From positions 12,061,347-12,125,346 of the forward strand of contig OX336355.1 of NCBI GenBank assembly GCA_946902875.1: a DNA stretch of 64,000 nt, written 5' to 3'. The DNA is from Nematopogon swammerdamellus (lineage: Eukaryota; Arthropoda; Insecta; Lepidoptera; Adelidae). Below are positions 51,519 through 63,746 of the stretch, piece after piece. Position 1 is the first letter of the stretch, and each line of letters begins with the position of its first letter. A program made the translations under genes and the position numbers. Below the pieces are notes generated by a model. The model made no database searches, had not been told where the DNA came from, and saw only the letters and a list, made by a program, of their open reading frames with translations.

Positions 51519-53063
51519 TAGGCAGAAAGTAGGAAAGAAGGCACCTGTATGCAGTGCTCGATGTATGTAAAGTAAGAAGTGAGAAGAATAAATACAGGTC
51601 GACCAGCATATTGCCGTGGAATGTCCTGGATAGTCCACCCAACGTCATTCCTTTCTCGAATTCGTTCCGTGAGCCAATTCAAACGAACCGTTTCCACATA
51701 TCCGCGTCAAAAAAAACAACGTCCTTCCTGGACTTTGTTTTTTCGCGTCCACGATAACTGGCGCTTCCTATCGTTGACTCCTAATATATTCTAATAGTGC
51801 TGCGTCAGTGTGCATATTTAATTTACGACAAACTATTCTGTGTTAATTTCGTGTTTGTTCTTAAGACTCTTGCAGTATTGAACAAATTGTGAAAAGTTCT
51901 AGTGCAGTTTTACTGCTATAAGAATGCTCAAAAAATAAATAAACGATAAACAACAATATGACAAAGATTTCGATTTCATCGAGTAAAGTTCGGTTTCAGA
52001 AAAAAGTGTGAATGCCGAGCCTCACAGTTGATGTGTCAAATATCTATCACTCGCGAGTGTCACGCGTGATATGTGACGCGTTACGACAAATATCAATTCA
52101 AACCAGCCCCAAAAGTCCTCGGGGTTCCGGTGTAGATGTTTACACATAAAAAATGGGCTATTCTTTAAGATATATCAACAATATTTCAGGTCACGCCAGA
52201 AGTGACCCGTACGATTCAATTAAAAATAGCAAGCAGATAGACACCATCATTTTTTACCCGTCTACGGAGAAGCCAAAAGGAGGGGTTATAATTTTGGGAG
52301 TGTAGGCATTTTGAATTAATCAGTAAACATGAAACAGTACTATAATATATTCCAAGCTCGCATTGACCCTTACATCAGCATAACGCAATCCCCACGTCCG
52401 AACTTGACATAATCACCCAGCGAAGTGGCGAGCAACGAACGCCAACAACTCGCGTGCGCCTGGTGTGAACGCACCATATTTGAATAACGAGCGCAGTGGC
52501 GGGGATAAAGTTGTGATAAGAAAATTGTGTGATTTTAGGTGAAAAATGTCGCCCGAATGGGTAAATAAGTAGGCTTGAGCGAAAAGTAAGTACGAAAGTA
52601 TAAATTTTTATACCAGCTTTTGATGTCATAGAACAAAACATATTTATTTTCTGTATAGAAGGGACATTTTAGCTGCCACTTCTAAGGTTAACAAGAAAGC
52701 GTGTTCAAGAAAATAGCAACATTAAGAAAAACCTAAGCAAGGATTTATTAAAATAATTTTTAATTACTTACATAACTTTACAAATTCATTTGAAAGTCTA
52801 ATTCATTGATAATATTTTCTACGAAAGCACACAATCTTCCTTAAATTTCTGACCGATCTGTCAATAATTTATTTTTAGGACTTTAAACAATAAGTTGTTA
52901 ATATCAGCCCCATAGTACTCATCTTCGCTATCACTTAGGACCCAGAGCCCCTAAGGGATAGATAACGCTCAACGAAATTCAACACAATTACTAAATCCCT
53001 CTCACTTGGGCAGAAAAAACTTCTAAAGTTTGTACGAGTCGGAACAACTATAGACACCGCTGC
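51519..53063. other. Unrecognised DNA
   Basis: A diverged TACCCGTCTACGGAGAAGCC AAAAGGAGG tail relic at 52254. Frames of 67-88 codons on both strands have no recognised motifs. Confidence 0.4.
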
Positions 53064-53150
53064 GCTGACATGGCACCTAGTTCACCCGGTCTTATGGGCT
53101 GACATCACGGATGTTGTAGGTGATGTAGCCAACCGTGTCAGGTTCCATAA
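53064..53150 (+). repeat. SINE-A 3' fragment (T1)
   Basis: CTGACATGGCACCTAGTTCA CCCGG to GTGTCAGGTTCCATAAAAAA, A9 tail. Strongly 5' truncated. Confidence 0.8.
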
Positions 53151-53159
53151 AAAAAAATT

Positions 53160-53659
53160 TAAAAATCTAACAGTCGGAACAACTTTAGCACCAAAACTAG
53201 CCCACTTTCAAATTAGCTTCACTCTATAAAACTATCACTCGCTCGTTTTTTTTTTATTTGGGCCCAAACGTGGGTCTCAGATGAAAAATCGACCACAGAA
53301 TGAGAGCAATTAAAAGTAGCATATCCCCCGGCCATCTGTCCTTCTGACCCCATCGTTATGGTCTGTGACCCCTAACTGTAAAACAATATGGCACAGGACA
53401 ACTGGCCCTGATAAGGGTCGGGTGTAATTATGGTGAATGCCATTAGTGGCTATGGCCCTATAGGTGGTACACACAGAACAGCGATCGGCGGCCGTCCTCC
53501 TCGAGCCGGCCGCGTTGCGATTTCTTGCTCTGTCGTGTTATGTTTGCTATTATTATGGTGATATATTATTAGATTTCCGTAGGGGTTCCGTAGCCATGCT
53601 CTTTATAAAATTGTTAAGGCGTATATTGACCGTCTATTACAAGTTATTCAAAATACGTA
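53160..53659. other. Unrecognised DNA
   Basis: Includes GGCACAGGACAACTGGCCCT near 53390; no gene or shared repeat. Confidence 0.4.
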
Positions 53660-53992
53660 TTTTTTTTATGGAAACTGACACGGTTGGCTACATCACCTAC
53701 AACATCCATGATGTCAGCCCATAACACCGGATGAACTTGGTGCCACGTCAGTGCTTCCCTTCGGTCGTGCCGGCTACACTGAACTGGACGGAAAACACAA
53801 ACTATTTACATAGCCGTTTCGACCGACCTTTCATTCAGTGCGGTGGTACCAACCTGGGCGGGTTAAACCCTACCACCTATAATATATAATAGTAATATAA
53901 GAAGGGAGTCATATCCCTTAGTCGCCTTTTACGACATACACGGGGAGAGATGCAGTGATGCTATTATTTTAAAGTACCGGTCCCACACGGTA
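53660..53992 (-). repeat. SINE-A copy (H1+T1), full length
   Basis: T8 ATGGAAACTGACACGGTTGG through the whole T1 body, then TTAGTCGCCTTTTACGACAT and CCGGTCCCACACGG (H1). A second H1, in the opposite direction, begins 45 bases further on. Confidence 0.9.
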
Positions 53993-54036
53993 TTATATCT
54001 ATATGAAAAATATATTTTTTACATACTTATGTAGGT

Positions 54037-54343
54037 ACTGTGTGGAGCCGGTACTTAAAAAGAATAGCCCCACCGCGTCTCTCCCCGTGCATGTCTTAAA
54101 AGGTGACGAAGGGATAAGGACAAGATGCCGTCCTAAAGGGTGACTGGTTGGCCACCTCTCACCTTGGCAGGGTCCTTCCACCGAGTGGGTCTTCGTGCCT
54201 TGCTGTCTGCTTGATAGTTATCTTGTGCGAATACTTTGCTAAACCTGGTGGTCGGTGTTGTGCTGTAATTTACAAAATTCCTTGCAGCACATCACCGATT
54301 ACTCTGCTCACCCCGATTTTCGGGATACAACGTGTAGTATGTA
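54037..54343 (+). repeat. SINE-B copy (H1+T2)
   Basis: CTGTGTGGAGCCGGTACTTA, GTCTTAAAAGGTGACGAAGG, GTGGTGGTCGGTGTTGTGCT, GCAGCACATCACCGATTACT, CAACGTGTAGTATGTACATA. Head-to-head with the copy at 53660. Confidence 0.85.
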
Positions 54344-54590
54344 CATACTTATCGTATGTAGTTTATCATAGTTATATTCCTTATATTTTACTTTACATTC
54401 ACACACTCGAGTATTTTGCTATTACCTACGTATATTTCACTACATGCGACTTTCAAACATCCAAAGGTTGACTGGGAGAAATCCCTGTAAGGAACAAGTC
54501 GGCCTTTGCCCCACATGTAAATTACTTATCGTATATATATATATGGAATGTTTTTAGAGCAATAAATTATTTATATCTATCTATCTATCA
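54344..54590 (+). repeat. LINE 3' tail with (TATC)n end
   Basis: CCAAAGGTTGACTGGGAGAA ATCCCTGTAAGGAACAAGTC GGCC, then AGAGCAATAAATTATTTATA, an AATAAA signal, and (TATC)n. The reverse of this phrase is at 60505-60640, sharing the upstream stretch TAGTTTATCATAGTTATATT as well. Confidence 0.65.
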
Positions 54591-54649
54591 TACTTGGTAT
54601 ATTTGTGTATATTGTAAATCTTCGTTTGAGGGCTTCGTTTTTGATTTTT

Positions 54650-54653
<4 letters not shown>

Positions 54654-54682
<29 letters not shown>

Positions 54683-54960
54683 CCCCTTGGTGACATTTTC
54701 TGAGAGAATGGAAGTGGCAAGAAAATAACGCAGCGTTTCAGGTGCAGTTAGAATACTTTATTCACGCCATGGGCATTTATTAGCCTCTTCAATCGTTACG
54801 ATAGGACACAAGATGTCCATATCCATTGAAGCAATAGTGTTTAAAATAAATAAATTATAAAAAAATAAAAAAAGATGACTTGAGATTGTTGTAGACCCCC
54901 CCCCCCCCTCTCCCCCTAGTGAGATTTGGTGAGATTTTGCCAGACCCTCCCCCCTTTTTT
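54654..54960. repeat. C-tract repeat segment
   Basis: A long C run at 54654-54680 and another at 54897-54910, each followed by CTCCCCC.TRGTGA and GACATTTTC/GAGATTTTG phrases. GTGATGGATGACCCC follows at 54978. It looks like a decayed dispersed element with C-rich ends. Run lengths may be unreliable. Confidence 0.5.
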
Positions 54961-55149
54961 TTGCTCACGTGATTGGATGTGATGGATGACCCCTTTATGA
55001 TTCTGTCTATATTTTGTAAGTAGTTTGTACGTCTGTCAGTTTGACTATATTTTATGTGACTCTCTCTGTATAATTAGCTCTACGTCTGCCTCTTCACCTG
55101 CCTATCCGTATATTTGTAATTTACACTGGAATTTTACAAAATACTCATA

Positions 55150-55350
55150 TTTTGCTATATAAAATCCCAACTTTCGTAGTATACCAGACGACATATAACT
55201 TGGGCCAGTTTGCGCAGTTACGGAAGTGTACTAGTGAGCGAACGGCGCGCGCGCGTGTTCTAGAAGGCGGCGGGCGACTGGCCAACCAATCACGCGGTCT
55301 GCAGGCGCTCTCCCCGCCGTCGCATCCCGCGCCCTCCACCAAAGATACAC
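55150..55350 (+). promoter_or_regulatory. Possible core promoter and GC-rich island
   Basis: CTATATAAAATCC at 55154 is a good TATA box, with TCGTAGTATACC about 25 bases downstream where a start would lie. A GC-rich stretch follows (GAACGGCGCGCGCGCGTGTT) with TTCTAGAA and CCAATCACG. Overlapping frames on both strands are open because of base composition. No linked exon is visible, so this is weak. Confidence 0.25.
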
Positions 55351-55399
55351 TAAAATCGGCTACTGCACTGGTCCAAGTTATATTCCGTCTGGTATAACA

Positions 55400-58077
55400 C
55401 AACTATTTAGATCACATACTGAAATAAGTTATATGTTTTATAAGACATTCTTCCCTAGCTCTATCGGTCTATAGTTTGACCAATAGACATGCTTCAGTAC
55501 ACTTGAATAGTTCCGCTTTTTTCGCAAAATCCAACGGTTCCTTCTTATATGGCTGGCTTTACTTATGCAACGTACGCACGATTTAAGTTGCTTTTTACGA
55601 CAATTTGCTCCATAAATAGCGCTCACGGTACCCAGACGATAGGTCGACGAACTCTGAGTCAACTTTGTATTTCAAGCTTAGGGTTCAATGGATTAGGGTT
55701 ATTAAAATGTTTACGTATTAAATTTTACCCGACGTAGAAGGCAGATGCCTAAAGAAAGCTATTTATTTAATTTTATTTCATATTTATGATCAGGTATATA
55801 TTATGTATGTATGTCTATTGGTACCTACCTATTTATATATGGACTTTGTTACTATTCTTTGACATTACCCGTACGCCTACTTATACAGTCTTTGCCACAC
55901 AAGGCTGCATGGTATAATACCTTTGCCTATTCCAAAAAGGGATAAAAAAAAAGTCTTTGCCACATCCCATAGCCATATCATAATGCAGATCGGAATTAAG
56001 CCGACCATTTGGAACCTTATTTTTTAGTAAAATTGTGCACAATAATAAATACAAATACAAAAATTTGGCCAACCCTGTACCTACTTACATAACTTAATAT
56101 AAGTGTACATACATACATAACCTTTTTTTCGCACCTGGATTTATAAGTACCTATGTATTTTTATTTGGATAATATATTTTATGTATTTAGTCATTTATAC
56201 CCAACAAACAAATTGGTGCTAACGGCAGGTTGTTTTAGATCTTAAAGTGGTATATTGGATTAATATAACGCGTCACTACTGTTTAGAGGTCTTGTCCCAC
56301 TTATAGCATTAAAGTAACGCTATTGTAAAGTCACTAAATAACCTTAACCTGTATAAGAATGGGCCTCTATTAATGTTAGATGGGTATGTATGCATATCGT
56401 TTAAATGCAAATATGTCTTTGTCAACCCTACTACGTCAACTCTTCCGTCGTCGACCGATCATGTCTGAATCGAATCCATCCATCTTTCTACCATAAACAT
56501 TATTCGCATGCGTTATAAAATTTATATTCATGTATTATGCGTTATCAATATAATATACTATGAAATTATACGCGCGCCTTAGATTTATGATCTGTGGCAG
56601 GTAACGATTTGATTTATTTATTAGTATTAGTCGGCGTCGTAGTTTTATTGATTTGTCTACATCTATTTAATTAGTATGTTTTCAGTAGGGTATACTTAAC
56701 TTTATAGTTATTTAAAAAGCACTAAATAGGTTGTAAAGAAGAGTGAATTTCATAATGCGTGACTTAATGAAATTTCATTTGAATGACATGGCAGAAAAGC
56801 TTGCAATTTGTAGAAATAAGAAGAAAAGTACACGATGAACTCACAAAATACGGAAAAAGGCACTCTCTACCACACGCGCCTAAAATTGTTGATGTGTGAG
56901 TGATTTAAAATAAACTAACGTACTATTGCAATAATGAATCAACTGTTTTGTTGGCGATTAAAAGGCTCACTTACAGAATACTTCACAAACAAATTATCAT
57001 TACAGTTTGTGGTGACATTATGTTCGAAATACCTTCTTTAAGTACTTGATACATATATTTTTTTATTCTTATTAATAATATAAACTTTTCCAGTGAGTCA
57101 CATAGGTACCTAAAGTAAAATAAAAAAATGCATAAAGAAATTTATTACGCATATAGAAATAAAAGTTATACGTACATTAATTCAATCCAGGAATGTATAG
57201 CTTAGGGTAAAACTGTCATTGTTACCATAGACTGTACAAGTTTACAGGAATAACGGCATATATTGGAGAAGTCTAGCTAGAATTCACACATACATAAGAC
57301 ACATTTAAGTCGTCTTAGTTTTATTTTATTTTCATTTCGTACTGACCTAGTTAATTATTCGAAACACTCCTATTAAATACATTAACAAAACATTTGTATC
57401 ACTCGTTATACAGTATTTACTAATATTTCATTGGTTTTAACATTTCCTCTATAAAGTATTCCAGTACACACAAAAACTTTTTCTTTTCGCAATGCCATTG
57501 CAGTACTCACTTCCCCATTCTTTTTATTAAATGCAGAAATAGTTTCCTATGTGGCAAAATATGGTCTCGTTGCTGAAGCGAGAATTTTATTGTACAATGT
57601 GTAAAAAGTGTTTGGATATAGATACCTATTGTTGCTACTATTTATGGGATTGGAATACACATAAATACTGCAGGGACTTTTACAACCCTGGAATTACACG
57701 AGTATCGTATTAATTTCTACCTCTGTTGGTTTTTGTTTCGTTCAAAGCAATGTTTTAATAAAATTATGGTTATTTGCTGTTATAAATACAATATGTGATG
57801 TATGAGCGTTTCGATCGCATCACTAGAGATCCGTTACTAAGCAAGTTACTAAAAAGCGACTAAAACCAAACTGTCACCTTATTCCGTTCATTTTAAACTT
57901 CAATCATTAATTCAGTGTTCCAAATTTGAAAAGTAATCACAGAAATCGGAGCTACTAAGAACGGTTCCCTTACTCTTTGTCATAATATTCTCAATTTGAA
58001 AAATGTTTTTCTATTCTTAATTTAAAATGTCACAACATGGCCGACACTGCGGCTGACTTATTAGCATAGTATTTGTA

Positions 58078-58078
<1 letters not shown>
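55400..58078. other. Long repeat-poor, unrecognised stretch
   Basis: About 2.7 kb with no family shared elsewhere in the window and no supported coding exon. It is the longest such stretch and so the best candidate for intron or unique intergenic DNA. Confidence 0.45.
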
Positions 58079-58112
<34 letters not shown>

Positions 58113-58421
58113 GAAACTGACACGGTTGGCTACATCACCTACAACATCCGTGATGTCAGCCCATAACACCGGGTGAACTTGGTGCCACGTCAGTTCCCTT
58201 CAGTCGTGCCAGCTACACTGAACTGGACAGAAAACACAAACTATTTACATAGCCGTTTCGACTGACCTTTCATTCAGTGCGGTGGTACCAACCCGGGCGG
58301 GTTAAACCCTACCACCTAGTAGTATAAGAAGGGAGTCATATCCCTTAGTCGCCTTTTACGACATACACGGGAAGAGATGCAGTGGGGCTATTCTTTTAAA
58401 GTACCGGCCCCACACGGTACA
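58079..58421 (-). repeat. SINE-A copy (H1+T1) with ~31-base poly-A tail
   Basis: T31 at 58079-58109 is the reverse of the poly-A tail, followed by the full T1 body and H1 (CCGGCCCCACACGGTAC). Little divergence and the long tail suggest a young insertion. Confidence 0.92.
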
Positions 58422-59301
58422 ATTATACATACACCTACACACAAATAAAATACTTCGCTTTACGAAATACCAGAGTAAGTAGAATGTTTTTCTTATAACT
58501 GGTTATTTACAAATTTCCATAAGGAAAAACCGTTTTCTCTTCTAGCATCGGCTCGCTGCGAGGCGGAGCCGCGCATGCTCATATAGGTATTATCGTAATG
58601 TTTCTATTGAAATTCTCTTACTTTTTATATATGTAATGTTTTTATATAGGTACTTAGGTTTTTACTGAGATTGTTTAGAATCGTTAAATATAATGAACGC
58701 GGCGGTTATTTTGCATATCGTTCATTAACGCATACTGTAAGCGTGACGAACCGCGTCTCAATTGTAACTACATTCCTGAAAATTTTATTGCATTGACTAT
58801 TGGTTCGACCCAGTTCATTTGGATCCAGGCACGATATCAAGCTTATTTTTACACTTTGATCAAACTCCACCGATTGATAAGTAGTTTTGACCAATGCAAT
58901 CTGACACATCACGCGGGCCAAGCCGCGGTCACAACTAGTAGTATACAATATACATTTTCCAAGTTTGACAATAAGGCGCCTGGCGCCGGTAATTTTTTGA
59001 TGTTTCATAAAATAATGTAGCCTAGGCACGGGGGTTATCGAAACGAATTATTCAACAATGCCTTCTAAGCTAGAATCGAAGCTAGTTTAAACTCTGTGAG
59101 GGAACAAACGAACATAAATATAACCTGGTTATTTAAAGAAATGGATTGTAAATGGCGGCGCTTTACAGCTGTACAGTCGGCGTACAATTTTTTTATGCAT
59201 AGTGTATTTTTATATTTGCAAATTTTTGTCTTGGAACAATTGCTTTATTTTCAGAGGCAGATAGGAGAGCCGCCATTTTCAATTCCTTTCTTAAAAATTT
59301 T
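58422..59301. other. Unrecognised DNA
   Basis: A short GC-rich segment CGGCTCGCTGCGAGGCGGAG at 58550 resembles CTCGCTTCGAGGCGGAGCG at 38709. No gene recognised. Confidence 0.35.
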
Positions 59302-59629
59302 GTTTTTTTTTTTTTATGTAAACTGATACGATTAGCTACATCACCTACAACATCCGTGATGTCAGTCCATAACACCGGGTGAACTTGGTGCCACGTCAGT
59401 GCTTCCCTTCGGTCGTGCCGGCTACACTGAACTGGACGGAAAACAAAAACTATTTACATAGTCGTTTCGACCGTCCTTTCATTCAGTGCGGTGGTACCAA
59501 TCATGCGGGTTAAACCCTACCACCTAGTAATATAAGAAGGGTGTCATATCCCTTAGTCGCCTTTTACGACATACACAGGGAGAGATGCAGTGGGGCTATT
59601 CTTTTAGAGTACCGGCCCCACACGGTACT
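59302..59629 (-). repeat. SINE-A copy (H1+T1), full length
   Basis: T13 ATGTAAACTGATACGATTAG, full T1 body, TTAGTCGCCTTTTACGACAT and CCGGCCCCACACGGTAC. Confidence 0.9.
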
Positions 59630-59639
59630 GATCAGGTAG

Positions 59640-59740
59640 TACATACATGCATACATATAAACACACATACATACATACATACATACATGCGCTTCCAACC
59701 TCCTTTTGACTTTCGCCGTAGTTGGGTAAAAATAGTTTGG
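59640..59740 (-). repeat. LINE tail, (ATAC)n then TACCCAACTACGGCGAAAG (reverse)
   Basis: CATACATACATACATACATG, then CCTCCTTTTGACTTTCGCCG TAGTTGGGTAAAAATA, the inverse of the 30144 family. Confidence 0.65.
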
Positions 59741-59814
59741 CAATCTACTTATGAACAAAACATTTCTAATGCCACCCATTTCACAAACCTATCGGCAAAT
59801 AGAAAAAGCCTTTT

Positions 59815-59930
59815 TTTTATAGACAGCCGGCGCGGGTGTCTGCCCAATACTTCAACGGAAGATCAGGCACAGCCAATAACACCATTCCTCGCGAAACCAC
59901 ACTCAGAGAGGCGCCATGCCGGCTATGAGC
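59815..59930 (+). repeat. Third SINE-like tail type
   Basis: AGCCGGCGCGGGTGTCTGCC, AACACCATTCCTCGCGAAAC CACACTCAGAGAGGCGCCAT GCC. It matches 50128-50230 and, in part, 12250-12290. Too few copies to define its ends. Confidence 0.5.
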
Positions 59931-59934
59931 GTTA

Positions 59935-60500
59935 ATTATACCTATTTCTTCTTCCATGGCTACCTTCACTCATAAATTTTAACAGGCGCACTTCAGTTTT
60001 TTTATAGCATAAGGCCAGTTAATTAATAAGTGCACAAGCTGATATTCTGTGCGCGTACCTGGGGCGACTCCGCAATTGTATGGCCGAGCAGTGGGCAAAT
60101 AAACATTAATATTCAATTAATGTATTTGCATAATAATAACAATAGTATTACCCTGAAATTAATTTATTAGAAAGTCATTTGAAGTGGCTTGCTTTCTGTG
60201 GCTGGTTCAAACGGAATTATAAACGCGAAGATCGTTAATCGTAAATAAATCAGAGTGTGTATTATATCTACAACTCGTTTATAATAAAATGTGAAATTGA
60301 TACAATTACTTCCTTCATGAATCATACGTACTTTGGTAGGTATGTCACATTCTAGATAACCTGCGTCCGAGTCATAATGTGCGAGTACGAACACATTTCT
60401 ATCAAACCTAGCATCGAACATTCACCTATACTCGTAGATAGGTAGATAGAAATATTTTATCGAAAACATTCCACAAAAATAAACAATAAGTAATTTGCAT
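59935..60500. other. Unrecognised DNA
   Basis: No gene or shared repeat recognised. Confidence 0.4.
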
Positions 60501-60504
60501 TAGG

Positions 60505-60640
60505 GGCAAGGGCGGACTTATCCCTTACAGAGATTTCTCCCAGTCAACCTTTGGATGTTTGGGAGTCGCATGTTGTAAAAGACTTGAGTGTGGGAATGTA
60601 AAATATAATATTATTTTGTGTAATATAACTATGATAAACT
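60505..60640 (-). repeat. LINE 3' tail, inverse of the 54344 copy
   Basis: GGGCAAGGGCGGACTTATCC CTTACAGAGATTTCTCCCAG TCAACCTTTGGATG. Confidence 0.65.
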
Positions 60641-60851
60641 ATAATATACTACATATAAGTTCATACTAGCTAATTAAAAGTATACAAAAATACATATGAA
60701 TTACATTTTATATAATTATATAATACCAAAATGTATACATACATACCTATCCATTCAGGATTAAAGGATTTTTAGTTATTAACTTCACTCTGACGGAGAT
60801 AGTACAACTTTAAATGTATTTTTTATCTAATGAAAAAAAAACCTAAACTTT

Positions 60852-60957
60852 TATTTTTATGGAACTCGACATGGTTTGCTACATCACCTACTACACCCGT
60901 AATGTCGGCCCATAACACCTTGGTGGCAAGGTGCCATGTTAGTGATTTGGTCGTATA
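60852..60957 (-). repeat. SINE-A 3' fragment (T1)
   Basis: TTTTTATGGAACTCGACATG GTTTGC to CACCTTGGTGGCAAGGTGCC ATG. Diverged and 5' truncated. Confidence 0.65.
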
Positions 60958-60959
60958 TC

Positions 60960-62635
60960 TCTGTATGAAAACGATAAAAAAATAACATAAATAAAAGGGG
61001 AAAATAAAATATATTTATATATATATACGCAAAACAGACCTATATGAAAGCGATAAAAACAATAAAAAATCGAATTAGAAGCAAGTTCTGGCCTAATTGG
61101 TGTACCTAATTGCAACTCTTTGGCCTATTGCCACAATTGCAGTTATTGTTCGAAGCAATAACGAATTTAGTGCAAGAATGAGAGAATGAGAGCTATCATA
61201 CATGCGACGATTATCATCGGCGATAAAAGTGTGGGGCTGTTACGACGGGAGTATGTAGTAATGTCACACATATCGATGTTATAGTATATCGATAATTTGA
61301 TAGATATTGTTGGAATAATAAAGATATATGCATGGCTATGGCAAGGTGCCCAAAAATTACATTAAATACATATTATGGCGAGTAACTGATGTTTCAGCGT
61401 TGTGATGTTTTTTTCATAACGATCTTAAAATACCATAACATCATAATAACAAAAGATTACTACATATAGGTAAGTTACTGCAAATGACAGACATACGGAC
61501 AACAGTTTGTCGCCATTTTAATATGTATGTGTTATGTTTTTTGTTTACAGATTTAATTGACTTATATTATAGCATGTAAATTACAGTTCTCAAGAATGCG
61601 TACTTTTTTCACTCATTCGTATAATTCCACGAAGTAAAAAACACAAATCGTTGTCTCTAGATCTGGTATCTTCGATTAAACATAGGAACATATTCAACAT
61701 AATGAAACGCAATTTATGAATGTCATGCGTGTAAGCAATTAAGTGGACTCCACTATTTGCTAATTAGCGAATATTATAAATCCATTACGTGAATAAATTA
61801 TACAGAACCGTATTAATAATCGCTACAAACCGATTCAGATATGTCACGTATTAAATTGATTTAGGTACATCGCTTTGCTTGTTGGTTTTCTGAGCTATCT
61901 CATGGCCAAAGCGCTGCTTTCTACTGGGATTTCCACGTTTTATGTCACTTTCCCGAGTAAAAATATTTTTTAACGGACGTATTAATTTCAATGAGCGTAT
62001 TGAACAATAAAATGATAACTATTTAACGAGCTCTACTTGTAAAATTAACGAGGTATTTTAAAGTGTTTAATGTGTCCGAAACTGAGCTTTATCATCATCA
62101 ATGTGCACGTTTATGGAATGGACAACTTTACGATGTCCAATTTAGTAATAGATTTATTTATAAATTACAGCCCCTGAAAGTTTGGATCTAAACTAAAGTA
62201 CAACACTAGTAGATAACTATTAGATGTATGTGGATTTATTATTCACGTTACTAAAAGGGCATAGTTTCGAAACCACTAATCAATCACTTCGGAAATTGAT
62301 GACAACTATATCGATATGTTTCGATTAAATGCCCTCGCCTTACGCTCCCCTCCCTTCAGACCACATGGTGCGTGTCCCACGGGCATAGTTCGCCAGGTGA
62401 GGGGTAATTGGCCTCCGTTGTCCATACCGAAATTTTCAACACTGGTAGTAACCAGTTCATATGTCGGTAAGGGGGAAATATAGCTTGACAATTCGCAGAT
62501 CAACACTATATTTTAACCCAAACGGTAAGAAAGAAATTGGATTCCTGGTTTACATTTGGCTCGGGATCCTAAAAATGTTACTGTCCCAGTACAGATAGGT
62601 ACACCTGTAATATAAGTACATACGTCGTTGGCGGC
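60960..62635. other. Unrecognised AT-rich DNA
   Basis: No gene, RNA or shared repeat seen. A less AT-rich part at 62330-62480 has an unsupported 66-codon minus frame. Confidence 0.4.
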
Positions 62636-62637
62636 CG

Positions 62638-63306
62638 TACTTACTGTATGTGGTCGATGTTAAAAAGAATAGCCCCACTGCATCTCTCTCCTTGCATGCG
62701 CCGTAAAAGCCGACTAAGGGATAGGACACGATGCCGTGCTAAAGGGCGATAGGATGAGCATAGCCACCGCTCACCTCTCACGGTCCTTCCACCGGGTCAT
62801 GCAGCAGGTGGGTCTTCGTGCCTTACTTGCTGCTTGGTAGTTATCTTGTCCGAATACTTCGCTAAACGTGGTGGTCGGTTTTTTTTTTTTTTATGGAAAC
62901 TGACACGGTTGGCTACATAATCTAGAACGTCCGTGATGTCAGCCCATAACACCGGGTGAACTAGGTGCCATGTCAGTGCTTCCCCCTTTGATCGTGCCGG
63001 CTACACTGAATTGGTCGGAAAACACAAACTATTTACATAGCCGTTTCGACCGACGTTTCATTCAGTGCGGTGGTACGAACCCGGGCGGGTTAAACCCTAC
63101 CGCCAAGTAAGATTAGGAGGGAAGGGACCTACAGTTTTACGAGGAATCCGAACCTCGGTCAGCCTCCAACGGTCAGCGGTCACCCATCCAAGTACTGACC
63201 GCATCGGTGTAGGTAGTTCTGTAATTTACAAGACTGCTTGCAGCACAACACCAATTTCTCTGCTTACCCTGATTATCGGGATAAAGCGTGTGGTATGTAT
63301 GTATGT
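62638..63306 (+). repeat. SINE-B (H1+T2) split by a SINE-A insertion
   Basis: The left part 62638-62878 runs from GATGTTAAAAAGAATAGCCC (H1) to CGTGGTGGTCGG in T2. The right part 63204-63306 resumes at TCGGTGTAGGTAGTTCTGTA and ends AAAGCGTGTGGTATGTATGT. The two halves rejoin in the middle of T2. Confidence 0.85.
62879..63203 (-). repeat. SINE-A (H2+T1) inserted in SINE-B
   Basis: T14 ATGGAAACTGACACGGTTGG, T1 body, GGACCTACAGTTTTACGAGG and GTCAGCCTCCAACGGTCAGC GGTCACCCATCC (part of H2 with the B box, A box missing). The short repeat TCGGT on both sides is the probable target duplication. Confidence 0.85.
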
Positions 63307-63467
63307 CGTTGGTGGCTGGACGATTCGTATTTTTTTTAATAAATTGATTTGTTTTAGTTAGGATTACTTTTAATGTAATATTTATCTTCCTTTTGTAAAT
63401 ATATTGTAAAATATAATAAGGAAATGCAAGAATAAATATTAAGGTAGCATATTACATTTACTGTTCC

Positions 63468-63736
63468 ATACATACATACATATCACACACGCCGAATTCC
63501 GACAATCGGGGTAAGCAGAGTAATCGGTGTTGTGCTCCAAGAACACTGGTAAATTACAGCACAACACCGACCACCACGTTTCGCAAAGTATTCGAACAAG
63601 ATCGATCAAGCAGCAAGTAAGGCACGAAGACCCACCTTCTGCATGACGCGGTGGAAGTATCGTGCCAAGGTGAGAGGTGGCTGTCGCCCTTTAGCACGGC
63701 ATCTTGTCCTTATCACTTAGTCGCCTTTTACGACAC
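63468..63736 (-). repeat. SINE-B copy (5'-truncated H1+T2) with 10-bp TSD
   Basis: TTACTGTTCC occurs exactly at 63458-63467 and 63737-63746. On the minus strand the copy starts within H1 at GTCGTAAAAGGCGACTAAG and ends CGTGTGTGATATGTATGTAT. The truncation plus duplication shows LINE-type, target-primed insertion. Confidence 0.92.
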
Positions 63737-63746
63737 TTACTGTTCC

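Noticed and set aside
54654..54680. Poly-C tract as a functional G-quadruplex element
   Set aside because: It is a homopolymer within a decayed C-rich repeat. Length and sequence accuracy are doubtful and nothing else supports a function.
55145..55402. 81- and 85-codon frames in the GC-rich island
   Set aside because: Both strands are open, which is expected from base composition. No domain is recognisable and neither frame has a credible splice structure.
58706..59029. 107-codon minus frame as a host gene
   Set aside because: No recognisable domain or splice signals, and an equally long plus frame overlaps it.
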